From Amoebophrya sp. A120 (Eukaryota; Sar; Dinophyceae; Syndiniales; Amoebophryaceae): a stretch of 64,000 nucleotides of DNA. The DNA is taken from contig CAJINV010000007.1 of the NCBI GenBank assembly GCA_905178155.1, positions 2,585,151 to 2,649,150 on the forward strand, read 5' to 3'. The notes beneath the pieces were generated by a model. That model saw nothing but the letters and a program-made list of their open reading frames with translations, was not told the DNA's origin and did not search any database. Both the position numbers and the translations under genes were made by a program. Positions 34,099 to 45,200 of this stretch are shown here, one piece after another. Each line of letters begins with the position of its first letter. Position 1 is the first letter of the stretch.

Positions 34099-35634
34099 AT
34101 GCGAAAAAATAACAAGGCTTGCTACATCATTAACCTAGAAAATTTTTGGACAATGTCTCCTCAGCCGCGGTCTGAACCACAAGGAAAAAATTGATCATAG
34201 ATTATTTTAATTTCATCCAGCATCTGCGACTCACATACATAACCAAAAATATTCAATCTGAATCTTCTTTCAAAATGGGTCGTGTGGCATATCCGTACTA
34301 ATTGTCCTACTGCAACTGAAGGTGAAGAACAACTCGTCGAGTCGGTCAAGTAGATGATTCCCACTCATAGTAGATATTATGCGATCTTCAACATATGAGA
34401 GAGACGGAGGACCATTATCCATTTACTCCATGCGGATCCGGATCTTCATGCAGAAATTTATGATCATTTCATTTTAACATTTCCCCCTGGCGGACAAAAT
34501 CCATCGTTATTGATAGATAAGTTTATAGTTTTGAGGCACTGTTGAACGAAACACAAATACTTAGCGCTCGTCTACAGGATCACAGAGGACTACGGCCCCC
34601 TCATATCATCCTCGACACAGGTGAAGAAGGCGAACAAGTAGGAAGTGCCTCGCGCGGCCAACGTTACGGTAGCCAAACCAGTTACCTCGAACCTGCGAGG
34701 AACTTCAACATCAACGTCAGCAGAAAAAAATTCTCGTGACGTGGTTGATGTAGTTGTGGTTATGCTGGTGGGAAGATGCTGCGCTTCAAAGGTTGAATTG
34801 GGTTCTGAGGAACACAAAATGCGAAATGCAGTAGCTCCGGTTTGATGGAAGTGAAAACATGACCACCTTGTACGACCCATGCTCTCACCCGTAGTTTGCT
34901 CGAAACTCGAGTTTCATGCGCCGTATCTTGACGCTCCAGCGTGCTGTGCTGCAGCAGCTGTCCATCACAGCTGGAGCTGGAGGACATGATGGACTATAAG
35001 TAGTGCAATTGGAGCAGGTGGAGTGCGTGGTGCGCACTACTAGCCAGAGGAGCTGCTCTTGATGACCACGCCCAAACAGGTACTTAGATGGCAGGTTCTC
35101 AGGCAGCGTTCCATTGATCTTCGATTCCTGGAATCGGTTTTCGAAGGATTCCTGGAATGTAAAATGGATTCCATTCATCTTGGACGCCTCCCGGAATTGG
35201 TTTCAATCATGGAAGCACTAGAACACCCTGGCACCTCCTGGAATAGTAAAATGGACTCCTGGAATTGTAAAATGGATTCCATTCATCTTCTTGGGCGCCT
35301 GTTCCCGGAATTGGTTTGAATAGAAGCACTAGAACATCCTGGCGCCAGCGTCGGCGGAGGAGGGTGAGTATGGGTAGATGTTGTGAACATAACGTGACCG
35401 TTCGTCGCGCCGGGGTCATAGCGCAAAGTCGTGGAGGACGAGGAGGTATTGATTACTATAAACAAGCCGTGGTGAGAAAAATGAAGTATTATTTGCAGGA
35501 GCTTAGCAATCTTGTTTCGGTCGATGTAGCAGACCGACGTGAAATATGACGGACTCGATAAACTGGGCCAAAAAAGAGGAGACAGCCACGGAGCACCACC
35601 AGAGCAAGGACCATGGTCGTTGTTCGGACCTCCC
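34099..35634. other. Spacer between ALKBH4 and the PPM1G gene
   Basis: About 1.5 kb without a supported gene. It holds a direct repeat at 35149-35345, listed separately. Short frames on both strands resemble nothing. Confidence 0.45.
35149..35345. repeat. Direct repeat, two diverged copies of about 86-89 bp plus a partial copy
   Basis: Copy one spans about 35149-35234 and copy two about 35257-35345. Both run TCCTGGAAT-GTAAAATGGATTCCATTCATCTT, then a CGCC-CCCGGAATTGGTTT part, then GAAGCACTAGAACA-CCTGGC. A shortened start (TCCTGGAATAGTAAAATGGA) lies between them, and an upstream fragment with the same TTCCTGGAAT word lies near 35124. It is not coding as far as I can see. Confidence 0.8.
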
Positions 35635-38600
35635 TTAAGCTGCGGCCGCAGTCTCAATGAGGGGAATCGCTTCAACTGCTTCCTTGATCTTCTTGGCGGT
35701 CGAAGATGAGTCTTCTTCTTCCCCCCCTGTTGCTGTAACTGCAGCGGTCGCTGATGTTGGTGAACAAGTGGACGGTGCCGTCGAACACAGCTCCGACTGC
35801 TCTTCTACCTTGCTCTCAAGAGGTGTTGTCTTAATCACGACGACACTGCTGGCATCGGACGTTAATGTCTCAGTTCCGCACAGCACGCTGGCTGTGTTTG
35901 CAGCTGCGCCTGCTGGTGGGACGAGTTGCTCAGAAGTTGTACAGGTTCTGCCTGCACCAAAATCCTGCCCAGCTGGAACGTTATCCTCCACGGACAAGTT
36001 TGAGGTGAGCGCATTGATGCTGTCCGTGGTTTTCTCGGAGTTCGAGGTGCTGTCTGCGTCGGAGTTCTCCGAGACCGCGGACGCCGCCGGAGACGACAAA
36101 TTACTGGTCGAATGAGCGCCCTCGACCTCTACCTTCGACCGCTTCGGCTCCGGCTCTGCATCGACGGGGGATTTCGATGCTGTGTTTGTCGTTGTAGCTA
36201 CGCCGTCAGATGACAGTCCTCCTGCTGCTGCTGCAACCACGACATCGGAAGTGGATTTTTCCTCGGAAGAGTTTGTGTTCTCGGTTTCTTTCTGCTGTTG
36301 CTCACTTGCGGCGGCAAGAGCCCGCCCGGCGAGTAGAGGAGCGCCGGGGACAGGACGGACGATCATCATACCTGTTTTTTGATCGTTTCTTGTGTGTTTC
36401 GTTTGGCTGCACGCAAGATCTTTGCGAGTTTGTCATGCGGAATTTCGTATAAATCTAGCTCGTCTACGTAGTATGTTTAACGAACAGCAACTAAAAAGAG
36501 AGAAAATTGAGAAAACTTCTTTCTACTCATGTTGTCGCAGCCCACGCCCATGTCTGTTGACGGCGACTCGGCGACGTTGAAGTTCAAAAAGTCGGAGCAA
36601 ACGGCGTTCAACTCCACGTCCACCTCCGCGTCGCCGCTGCCCTTGGCCGCTCGGTGCTTGTAGATCCGGTCGTTACACCAGGCGACGAGGGATTCGTTGC
36701 TTTGTTTTTCGAAAATCCCATCGCATCCGATAATCAGATAGTTGTCGTCGCCGGAAAGGTGAGTTACCTGTCATGGTTCGATACAAGAATTATCGTCATG
36801 ATCGTCCTTTTTCATTTTCTGCAACTACAATCATTGAACTTTAAAATTTTATTGTTTGTGACATAAATCGCGATCGCGAAGATCAATCTGCATGAAGACT
36901 CCAAAACTGTCCATATACCGAGACGTCCGGCACGACGCAGATCCGCTGCGCCTCTGGCGCGAGTGCTTTGTCCTTGTAGATGAGGTCGCCCATGGCTCGG
37001 CTCAGGTTCAAGTTTGAGTCCACCCGGCCCTCTTCGGACACCGTGCCGCCGGACGCGAGGATGCGTTCCCGCTCGGACGGGTTGGTCGGTTTGTGATCGA
37101 AGGAAAGCGGCACGCCGGCCCCCTGTCTGCACAGAACCGCCCGGGAGTCCCCTATCAATCGCAAAAGTGTCTGGGTCTGGAAACTTGTGATGCTAAAATG
37201 TGAATGATGGAAACAGTTCCGAATGCAACCCAGCATTACAACTTTAGAGAACGCTTTCTCATAGGCAATCCGCATGAGAAACTGCGTTTTTGCATGTACA
37301 AAAGAGGCTGCGACTTTTGTTGGTTATGCAATGCAGATTTTCATTTCTAGCTATGGAAAGCTAGCATTACAAGTTTCAACCTTCCAGACCCAGACATTTT
37401 TGCAGTTCATATCCCCGGCGTTCGCGCAAAAAGCGACCATCTGGTCCATCTTGTCGTCGTATTGGAGCAGGACGACGTTCGCCGTGCAGCCCTGGGATTC
37501 CGGGTTAATGCCCGACGGGCCGTCGTCGAAGAGACCCCCGTATGCATTGCAAATATGTCTGGGTCTGGAAAAGTGCCAGGTTTGTCATGCATACGTAGCG
37601 CGACCCATGACGCCTGCAATGCATGACCTAGCATCACAGATTTTCAAAACGCTTGTTTCTGGTGACTAAGCTGCATGAGAAATGTTGCCCTCTCTGTGTC
37701 GCACAAACCGGACCCCTATTGCTGGCGACGCAGCACAGATTTTTTGAGAATCCAAAGACAGCATCACAAGTTGTATCCTTCCAGACCCAGACACATTTGC
37801 ACTGGATACCCCGGCAAGCAGGTCCTCCACCTTCAGGTCGTCGTCGTCATCGTCGTCGTCATCGGGGTTAAGACCTGGTTTTTTTTCTTGAAACAGCTTA
37901 ACCAAGCTGCAGAGCGGACGAACAACATTGATAGCATACGATGTGGCAATGAAGCACGACGAGCAGCACCCAGGCGGGCTTCATTCCAGTTCGTCATAAT
38001 GGCAGCAGGAGGCAGGAATAGATCTACTCAAGTACAACTATGCGCTACTAGGCAAGGCAAGAACTTAATTCATATCCATACCTTTTTTCGGCGGCTGAGG
38101 GCCGATGAAGAACTCGTCCCCACTTGAGGAGTCGCTGTCTTCCTCCTTCTTTGCTTTCGCTTCGGCAGCTTCGGTTTTGTTTTTGTTCATGACAAAAATG
38201 TCGTCAATATCGTCGTCGTCCTGTTCCAAAGAGGTTCGGTTCGTCAGTTCGTCGATGCTTTTCGCGAAGTCGAGACCAGTTTTGTCAAGCGGAAGTTGTT
38301 CTTGCCCACGACTACCACCTGGAGATTTCGCGTTTTTCTCCCTTGGTTCTTTATCTTTCGCACCAGCACTCCCGGGTGACTTCTCCTCTTCCGATGAGGT
38401 CGGCAGTTTCCCATTCGGCGGCATGGCCGGGCCAATCATGCCGTTTGGTGGCATCGCCGGGCCGATGATCGCCTTGTTTTCATTCTCTTTATCTTTTGGC
38501 GATTTGGAGGAGCTTGTTGCCGGCCCGTTGCCGACTTCGATGATTGGACCGTTGGTGGTAGGCCTTGTTTCGCCGTTCTTCTGTGGTGATACTGATAGTG

Positions 38601-39836
38601 ACTCGGATTCCTCTATTTTTATGTCTACAACATCTTTCTTCTTTTTCTTGTCCTCTAACGCAATCACCTGTGCCGGGGGCATGCCGGTGACCGCCGGGGG
38701 TGTTTTGATACCGTCCTCATCTTCCTCGTCGGCTCCGTACTCTAGGTAATTGGCGTTCAGAATGTCTTCCTCATCCAGAACTTGCTGGTCGCGCTGTAAA
38801 AGGACAAGGAGATCATGAGGTTGAGTGTAGATTGATCATATATCGAGGATTTATTGCTAGTCGCATACTTACAACAACAACTTAGCACGACCATGTTGGA
38901 TTGGATATTGAAAATGTTCATCTGATACATAATACACAGACACGTCGACGCAACGGTCTGTTATGCTTATGAACAATACCATGCAAGAAAAAAAGCGGAA
39001 GAGTAGAGGATCACATCCACACGTAAATAAAACGCGCAGGCATAGGTCGTGGTGGTCTTTTACCAGTAATTGCTGCAGTATGCTGCCTCGATGTCTGACG
39101 TCGTCATCGTCGTCTTTTTTTTCCTTCTCCGCCTTTGCGCCGATGATTCGCAACTCCTTTCGCCCTTCTGCGGAGTCGAGGTACTTATCCATCGCGATGA
39201 ACGCGGCTCGGAGGGCTGGATTGATGTTGTTGTTTGTCATGCACAATAGGCAAGTAGTGCCATAATGCAACCTGCTTCTACCTTTCAGTAGCAGGATCAC
39301 GCAGTCAAATCTTCAATGCGAAAGCGAGGACAAGCACAATAAGAAAAGCTCTTACAGATCTACAGCAACGTCCCTTTATACCTTCCTGGTAGTTCTGGTC
39401 ACCAAAGGCCTCTTGGCTCTTGAGAATTTCGGGAAATTTTTGCGCAACCAGCTGCGCTACCGCGGCACCGCCGTGGCCGTCGAAGACGGCGAACAGTGCG
39501 AGGTTGTCCGCGAAGTCCGGGAGATGAATGTGCGCATCCTCCATTGAACGACGCCAACCTGAGAAGGAGAATGAGACTCGATCGAGGATGAATAACTATC
39601 ACGCTGAAAAGACCAAGTACTTTTTGCGCGACGAGAGGAAACGTTATTTGGCGCCTCAGCATTGGTTTGTCATGCCTGAAAAGTAGAAGCATCGGGTGTG
39701 GGTCGTTCTTATCCACTTGCAATTCTTTTCTACCTTGCATCGCACTGAAGCCGAACCGCCATCTCCCGCCTTTTCCCTGCCCCTCAGCGGTTTCCTTCTC
39801 CTTGTTGGCCGCCGGGAGATAGATGCTTTGACCCAT
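35635..39836 (-). CDS. PPM1G: PPM1G-type PP2C serine/threonine phosphatase
   Basis: Nine exons join in phase to 834 residues: 39734-39836, 39382-39558, 39100-39215, 38082-38793, 37810-37874, 37414-37536, 36919-37149, 36527-36767 and 35635-36371. The start MGQS could be N-myristoylated, as in other PPM1G-like proteins. FGFSAMQGWRRSMEDAH and FDGHGG (D61) are PP2C metal-binding motifs. GDSRAVLCRQG, DHKPTNPSE, SRAMGD and IIGCDGIFEK plus GCDNM supply the rest. As in PPM1G, the catalytic domain is interrupted by a long acidic, Lys- and Ser-rich insert (exon 4) and a run of nine Asp (exon 5). The C-terminal exon adds a disordered tail with a PKRSK-like possible nuclear signal. PPM1G acts in the nucleus on splicing and chromatin substrates. 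Introns 5 and 6 are introners without GT-AG ends. GDSR is restored only by exact removal. Confidence 0.92.
37153..37411. mobile_element. Introner B in the PPM1G gene
   Basis: This 259-bp element has inverted ends of about 28 bases: TATCAATCGCAAAAGTGTC at the left and TATGAACTGCAAAAATGTC as the reverse complement of the right, both running into TGGGTCTGG. The 5-bp direct repeat TCCCC flanks it (37148-37152 and 37412-37416). It splits the GDSR metal-binding motif, and exact removal restores Ala-Gly-Asp-Ser-Arg. On the gene strand exact removal permits AG at the acceptor but only GG at the donor. A GT-AG choice further in would add 15 or so residues encoded by the element. Confidence 0.9.
37541..37808. 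mobile_element. Introner C in the PPM1G gene
   Basis: This 268-bp element is of the same family as B and E: inverted ends TAT(G/C)CA(T/G)TGCAAAT followed by TGTCTGGGTCTGGA. The flanking duplication is CCCCG (37536-37540 and 37809-37813). It lies 127 bp from introner B, so the two bracket one 123-nt exon. Exact removal gives Ala-Gly-Gly-Leu-Phe, but no GT-AG register exists; GT-GG is the closest. Confidence 0.9.
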
Positions 39837-42277
39837 GGTTTTGGAATAGAAAACAAAAATGTAGTAAAGCAATAGCAAATAAATTCAAACCGATGCCGGC
39901 CTCGCGATGATATCTGAAATCATATAAACTAACAAGCTTGACACCTCGCCAAATTAGATACCAGAAAATAAAACGCAGGAAAAATGTCGCGAAAATTTTT
40001 CAGGCTACGGTAGCATATTAGCGTAAACAAGTACAATAATCGCTAGCAAGAACAGACAAAGATATGCAAGACGAAACTAGTAGTGAAGTCCAAATCGCTT
40101 ATCCTTGTGTGTCAATCTCAATTTAAATCTAATTGTGTTTTTTGTCCTGTCGTCGGGATGTTTGGAAAAACGAATTGTGCTTCTGCTCTAAACAGGCAGG
40201 CTGTACTACTTAATCGATCCGCATGGGCATGCCGACCATTCTGACCAACATAATACAGTCAGAGAAACAACAAGACAACTTGAAATCGATCTTCGTCTTC
40301 ATTAGAGAGGATATATCAAAGCACCGGAAACACACAACTATGGAAAATGGGAAGAAAAACTTCCTCCTTGAGCAAAAACATTTGGGAGAGGAGGGGCATG
40401 ACAGGGATCAAGATCGACGGAAAGTGATCAAAGCACTAGAGCCCTGCTCTCGCTCCAAGTTAAAAACATTGCTGCGACACTTCTTAATATTGATCATCAA
40501 ACTCGCAAACGCGGTCTTTGAAATTGGATCATCGAGCGAATGCGTTCATGTCTCTGCCATGTTTGTGAGGCCAAGCAACCGCAGATTCCGATTGATGAAT
40601 GCGGATCCATACATTGCCATATTAGACTCAACCAAGGTCCAGGGAAAGAGGCCATTTCTGATCAGATCATCACTTCCACAAATTTTCGTTTCTTGTGCTA
40701 CGCCTTACTTTTTTGAGGCGCGCGTGCTATGCAACTACTGTTTTGCAAAACTCGAACACGAGGAACATCAACATCCTTCATCAACACACGACAAGCACCC
40801 TGGCGCAGAACTACGTAACTTCGTGCTGATTTTTCCGAATGATGAAACGAACAGCCACTTCCCTTTCGGTTCATTTCTTGTTCGACGCCCTCGCAATAAC
40901 TGATTAGCAGCCGAGTCGCTACACCAACATCATCGGTGCTGCAGCGGTTTTCCATAAATGGCAAAAGGCATTTACGTAAGTTTTGGGAAACAGCTGCTTC
41001 AACAAAACTTACTCGCTTGACTAAACCCGAATGAATTTACTCGCCGGTTCGTCCTTCTCAGCGAAGATAAAAGCCAGCACACGATCAACAATTGCTACTT
41101 TTTGTTTTTTTTTCTCATATACAAAAAAAAAATAAACCACGAATTGAAATTCAGCTGCGTACTGCTTGTTCTACGAACGAGAATAAGAATACGGCATCAA
41201 AACATCAAAGGGAAAAACAAATTGCGAAACTCAACCACACACTGCTCCTCCGCATTTACGATAAGCACAAAGTGAAGCAAAATTGGAATTGGCTTGGTTC
41301 ATAAAAACTTCACGTTGGTTCGATCGTCCAGAGGCGAAATTATAGATGAAAACGAAAAGGCATTTGTATTGAGTTGCTGGGATCCTCCCGATCCCCTTCT
41401 GTCCGACATAGACAACAACGACAGCCAACAAACAATCCAGAAGTTGTCACCCTTTATTCTAATATCTTGGAAATACGAAAACCTGTAGTTGGATTCGCTC
41501 CACCTGTGATAGTCTTAGTAACGACCATGTACACACGTTATTGATGGCTACTGCTTTAGGACACTACAGCAAGAAGGTCGTGATGCGCAGTATTGAATGA
41601 AGCTTTTCGTCGTGCGTTAATGAACGATGGGAACCTCAATGGCACAGCGGTACTGCAGAATGGAAGTTTTGGCTGTTCCTCTTCTTTTTGTGAAAAGCAA
41701 AAAAGGCTACGCAAAAGTGGATAAAATATTGTCATTATGTTCTAGATGAATGCCTTCGCGTTTACTGGTGTTGATGTGGCGTGGCTACAGCAACATCTCG
41801 CTGGTGTAGCGTTAGCATTTTCATTTTCTCCTCTGAGGCATGCGCATGGCAATTTCAATATCAAAAGGATTCAGCAGCACTCTCTTCAAGCGTAATTCAT
41901 AATCGAAGTTCTTGTGCAACTCCATATTTATTAGGAAGGCGATTTCGTAAACGTACGCATTTCTTTTTATCTTCTACGTTACTCTAGAAAAGCGCTTTGA
42001 GTCTACGGCTTCGTGTGAACGAATGGTTTTTTGATTGATATTTACTTTACCTTTACCAGGCTGGAGCATTGTATTGCAGGATACTTAACTGTTTCATATT
42101 GACGGCTGGCCAATGATCATGCTTCGAATTCGATTCCGAGTCACGATCACGATTAAATTATGACATTGACAGGTCACTTTCTTTAGTATACAGGGTTAGG
42201 ATTTAGATTTTTCGAATCTAGTGGGGCTTGTTTCATATGGAAATCGCAATCGACTCAACAGAGGAGCCACTAATATT
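39837..42277. other. Spacer of about 2.4 kb
   Basis: Apart from the plus-strand frame at 40223-40903 listed separately, this region shows no gene. It is more AT-rich than its surroundings and holds A-runs near 41105 and 41125. It includes the promoter side of the PPM1G gene. Confidence 0.45.
40223..40903 (+). CDS. Possible 226-residue protein on the plus strand, no known family
   Basis: This is the only long plus-strand frame in a region empty of minus-strand genes. The first codon is ATG, and the predicted protein is basic with a short hydrophobic stretch (HFLILIIKLANAVF near residue 91) and a few Cys. I recognise no motif. A frame this long is unlikely but not impossible by chance in 64 kb read six ways. 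It would be the sole gene against the otherwise uniform strand direction, which lowers confidence. Confidence 0.25.
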   Translation: MGMPTILTNIIQSEKQQDNLKSIFVFIREDISKHRKHTTMENGKKNFLLEQKHLGEEGHDRDQDRRKVIKALEPCSRSKLKTLLRHFLILIIKLANAVFEIGSSSECVHVSAMFVRPSNRRFRLMNADPYIAILDSTKVQGKRPFLIRSSLPQIFVSCATPYFFEARVLCNYCFAKLEHEEHQHPSSTHDKHPGAELRNFVLIFPNDETNSHFPFGSFLVRRPRNN

Positions 42278-45200
42278 TTACTCATGTTCCGGCACGGGCG
42301 GCATGTTGGCTAAGTCAGGGCTGGAATGAAAGTCCGGCGATCGTGACACGGACGTGTCCCGGCTTCTCGGATCCCGGAGCGTTGGTCGGCACAAAGCCTG
42401 TGGCAGCGACCCCCGGAGCGAGACTCGGTGGTTCACTCGGTACTCTCGTAACGCTTTCGCGGTCACGTTGTGCACCACCTGTCTGAACCGATCGCACGCG
42501 TGGTGTTCGCCGCATTGCACTTGAAACAAATCTTGCTGATCGGCGTCGGTCACACCGTTCTTCACAAGACCCGTTTCTTGCTGTAACTGCTGTTCCAGCC
42601 GACGAAGCTGCGCGGACACGGAATCTTCTTGTTCGTTATTTTCGACGTTTGGAGATGAAGATACGCCAGAAGGAGCAGACCCATTTTGATTCTCCCCTGG
42701 TACTGTAATTTGATCGTGGTCAACAAGGTCGGGCGACTCCCGACCCGGTTCAATCCCGAACAAGCTCGCAGAAGATCTCCCGTTCATCAAGCCAAATTGG
42801 TCGGTCTGGTTCGTCGTGTCGTGATGTGAACTGTTGTTCAGCACGGGTTGCACTGCTAAACTGCTGTCGTTCCCGTTGTTGTTCTGGACCAGGTGATTCG
42901 CTAAAGCCTCTTCAATCGCGGAGCTGGTCAATGCCCGCGTTGCGATCTGCTCCCCTTCCGTGAGCGACGGTGCTGCTGGAGCTTCTACATCAATCGGTGG
43001 AGCGTGCGTGAAATCAAACGGGTAGGAAAGAAGTCGGCGGTAGTTTTCTTTTTGCAGGTTATGATCAGGTGGTGGTTGTCCTGCAGTTCCCGTTGCGAGT
43101 CCGCTGCTCGCCGTCGTGGTCATCCGGGGCTGCAACAGTGGGGACGTGGAAGCCGACAACCGGGGAGACGGGAGTTGCAGGGAGCTCTTTTTCGCTGGGA
43201 GAGACAAAACCGGGACCACGGGCGGCTGCCGCGGACTGGGCGGGAGGGTGGTGCCTTAATATCAGGAGAAGATTTTTCGTAGATACGCAAGTCTACTAGT
43301 AAGAACGTCATGTCTATTTCCTAAGTCGATCCTTATGTTCGCCTCTAGCTCGAGGCAAATTTCATTTTCGGAAGGGGAAAGCATGGCAGCAGCCCTAGTA
43401 TGTTCATCCAGCAGCTCTACGCAGAAACAGAATGCAAGTGGAAATAAAAGGAGGCGCAAAAATTCCGAACACATACCACTGGTCTTTGCCGGCGGTACCA
43501 CACCCAGGTTCTTTCCTCCCCCCGTACTGTTCCTGCTCTGTTCCTCAGCACGACCTCCAGGTGGGTTCTGCAACTGCGGCCTGGGGCTCACCGCCGGACT
43601 GTTTTGCACTACTCGAGGGGCTAGCTGCGTCGTGCTGATCAGCCGCTCGGAAACGACTCGGCCCTGGTCCGGCCTGGGGGATTTGGAAACCACGCGCTCC
43701 GATACCACACGAGACGCGGTCCAGATACCGTTCAACTGTCATTTTGTGGTTCGAACTTTCGAAAAAGATGAGACGGAAAAGTGAGTACTAGAGTCTGTGA
43801 TGCAAAACAACAGATGCAAATTCAGTTGTGCACATCAACACCGTAAACTTAAGTACCACCGATGGGTGCCTCTCATCCCCTCCTGCGCCGGGAACAACAC
43901 TGTTTTGAGGCGGTCGCGGGCTGACGCCCTGCTGTGAAGCGCTGTCACGCGGTGTGGCAGCGGGCCAGGGGGATGTCGTTCTAGATGCCGGCATCGTGGT
44001 CGTAGCACCACCACCAGCCGGAGCGGACAACAGAGGCGGCTGCGTCAACGGTGCCGATCCGATCGTTGAGGAGCTGCCCCCTCCTGTTCGCCTCTGCTTC
44101 TGGGCTGTATCCTGCACCTGGGCTGGCGGACTTAACAGTGGCTGTGTGCTCTTTCTGGACAAGGAAGCAGCGGCTGCCTCGCGCTTCTGTGTCTGTTCCG
44201 CGGGGGCTGTGATTATAAACCCAGCGAAAATACGTGTTTTGTTCCATTTGAAAAGATGGCGTGCAATCTAGCCGAGAAAAGAGTGGTCCTGGCACAGGTA
44301 CTAACTCAGGTCAAACTCCAAGAAAGAGAATCAATTTATCAAATTCAAAATGAAAAAGAGTAGAAGCATTCTTGTAGTACGTACTCACCTTTCTGCTCCC
44401 CCGGTTCCTTGATTTTCAACGAGGACCGAGATCCCTCTAAACGTTTGCAGTTCGGCCAGTCCTGGTACTCCGAATGCACTAACGGTGGCACCGCCGTCTG
44501 CGGCGCGGCGGGCTGCGCAGACTCTTCTGCAGCAAAAGGAATCGCTTGCACTTCCGGAGCCGCCGCTGGGGGGTCGACGTGTACAGAAGTCGTGCTTTCT
44601 CTTGCTGCTAGCTCCTTCTTCGCAGCTTCAGTTATTTTTTTCTCAACTTTCTCTACCTCTCCGGCTGGAGAAGGAGATGAAGCCGCGGACATCAAAGTAC
44701 TACTTTTATTCTCCTGCTTCGTCTTTCTTTGCTTCGCCGGACCGCCAGTGTTGGATGACGTGCTGCTTCTCGCTGCACTCTTCGCCGACGATCGTTTTCC
44801 AGTCTCGCTTTTCTTCCCTAGAGCCGCAGTAGCCTTCACGTTCGGTTTTTTGGTCGCAGAGGCCCTCCGTAATGCGCGGGATCGACTGCCTTGCTGGGAG
44901 AGAGAATTGCTGTGCTCTTCCGTCTCCCCGCTGGACATGATCGTCTCTAACGGTGGCGGCTGTCTCGGTTTGCTCGTGCGCGTGTTGCGGAAAAGTTTTT
45001 GCAGGTTCGGTTTTTTAATGCTGCCGTCGGAATTTGATGTTTTGTTGCCTGCACTGTCGATATTGTTTGCTCTCGCCGGAGCCGTGTTCCGGGCATTGGA
45101 TAGGCCGGTCGGGTTGGTCCCTACATTTAAAACATTTTCGCCCACCACGACGTCCGTCTCTTCTTCCAACGACCCCGCACTGTAGTTCGCCCGACCGATG

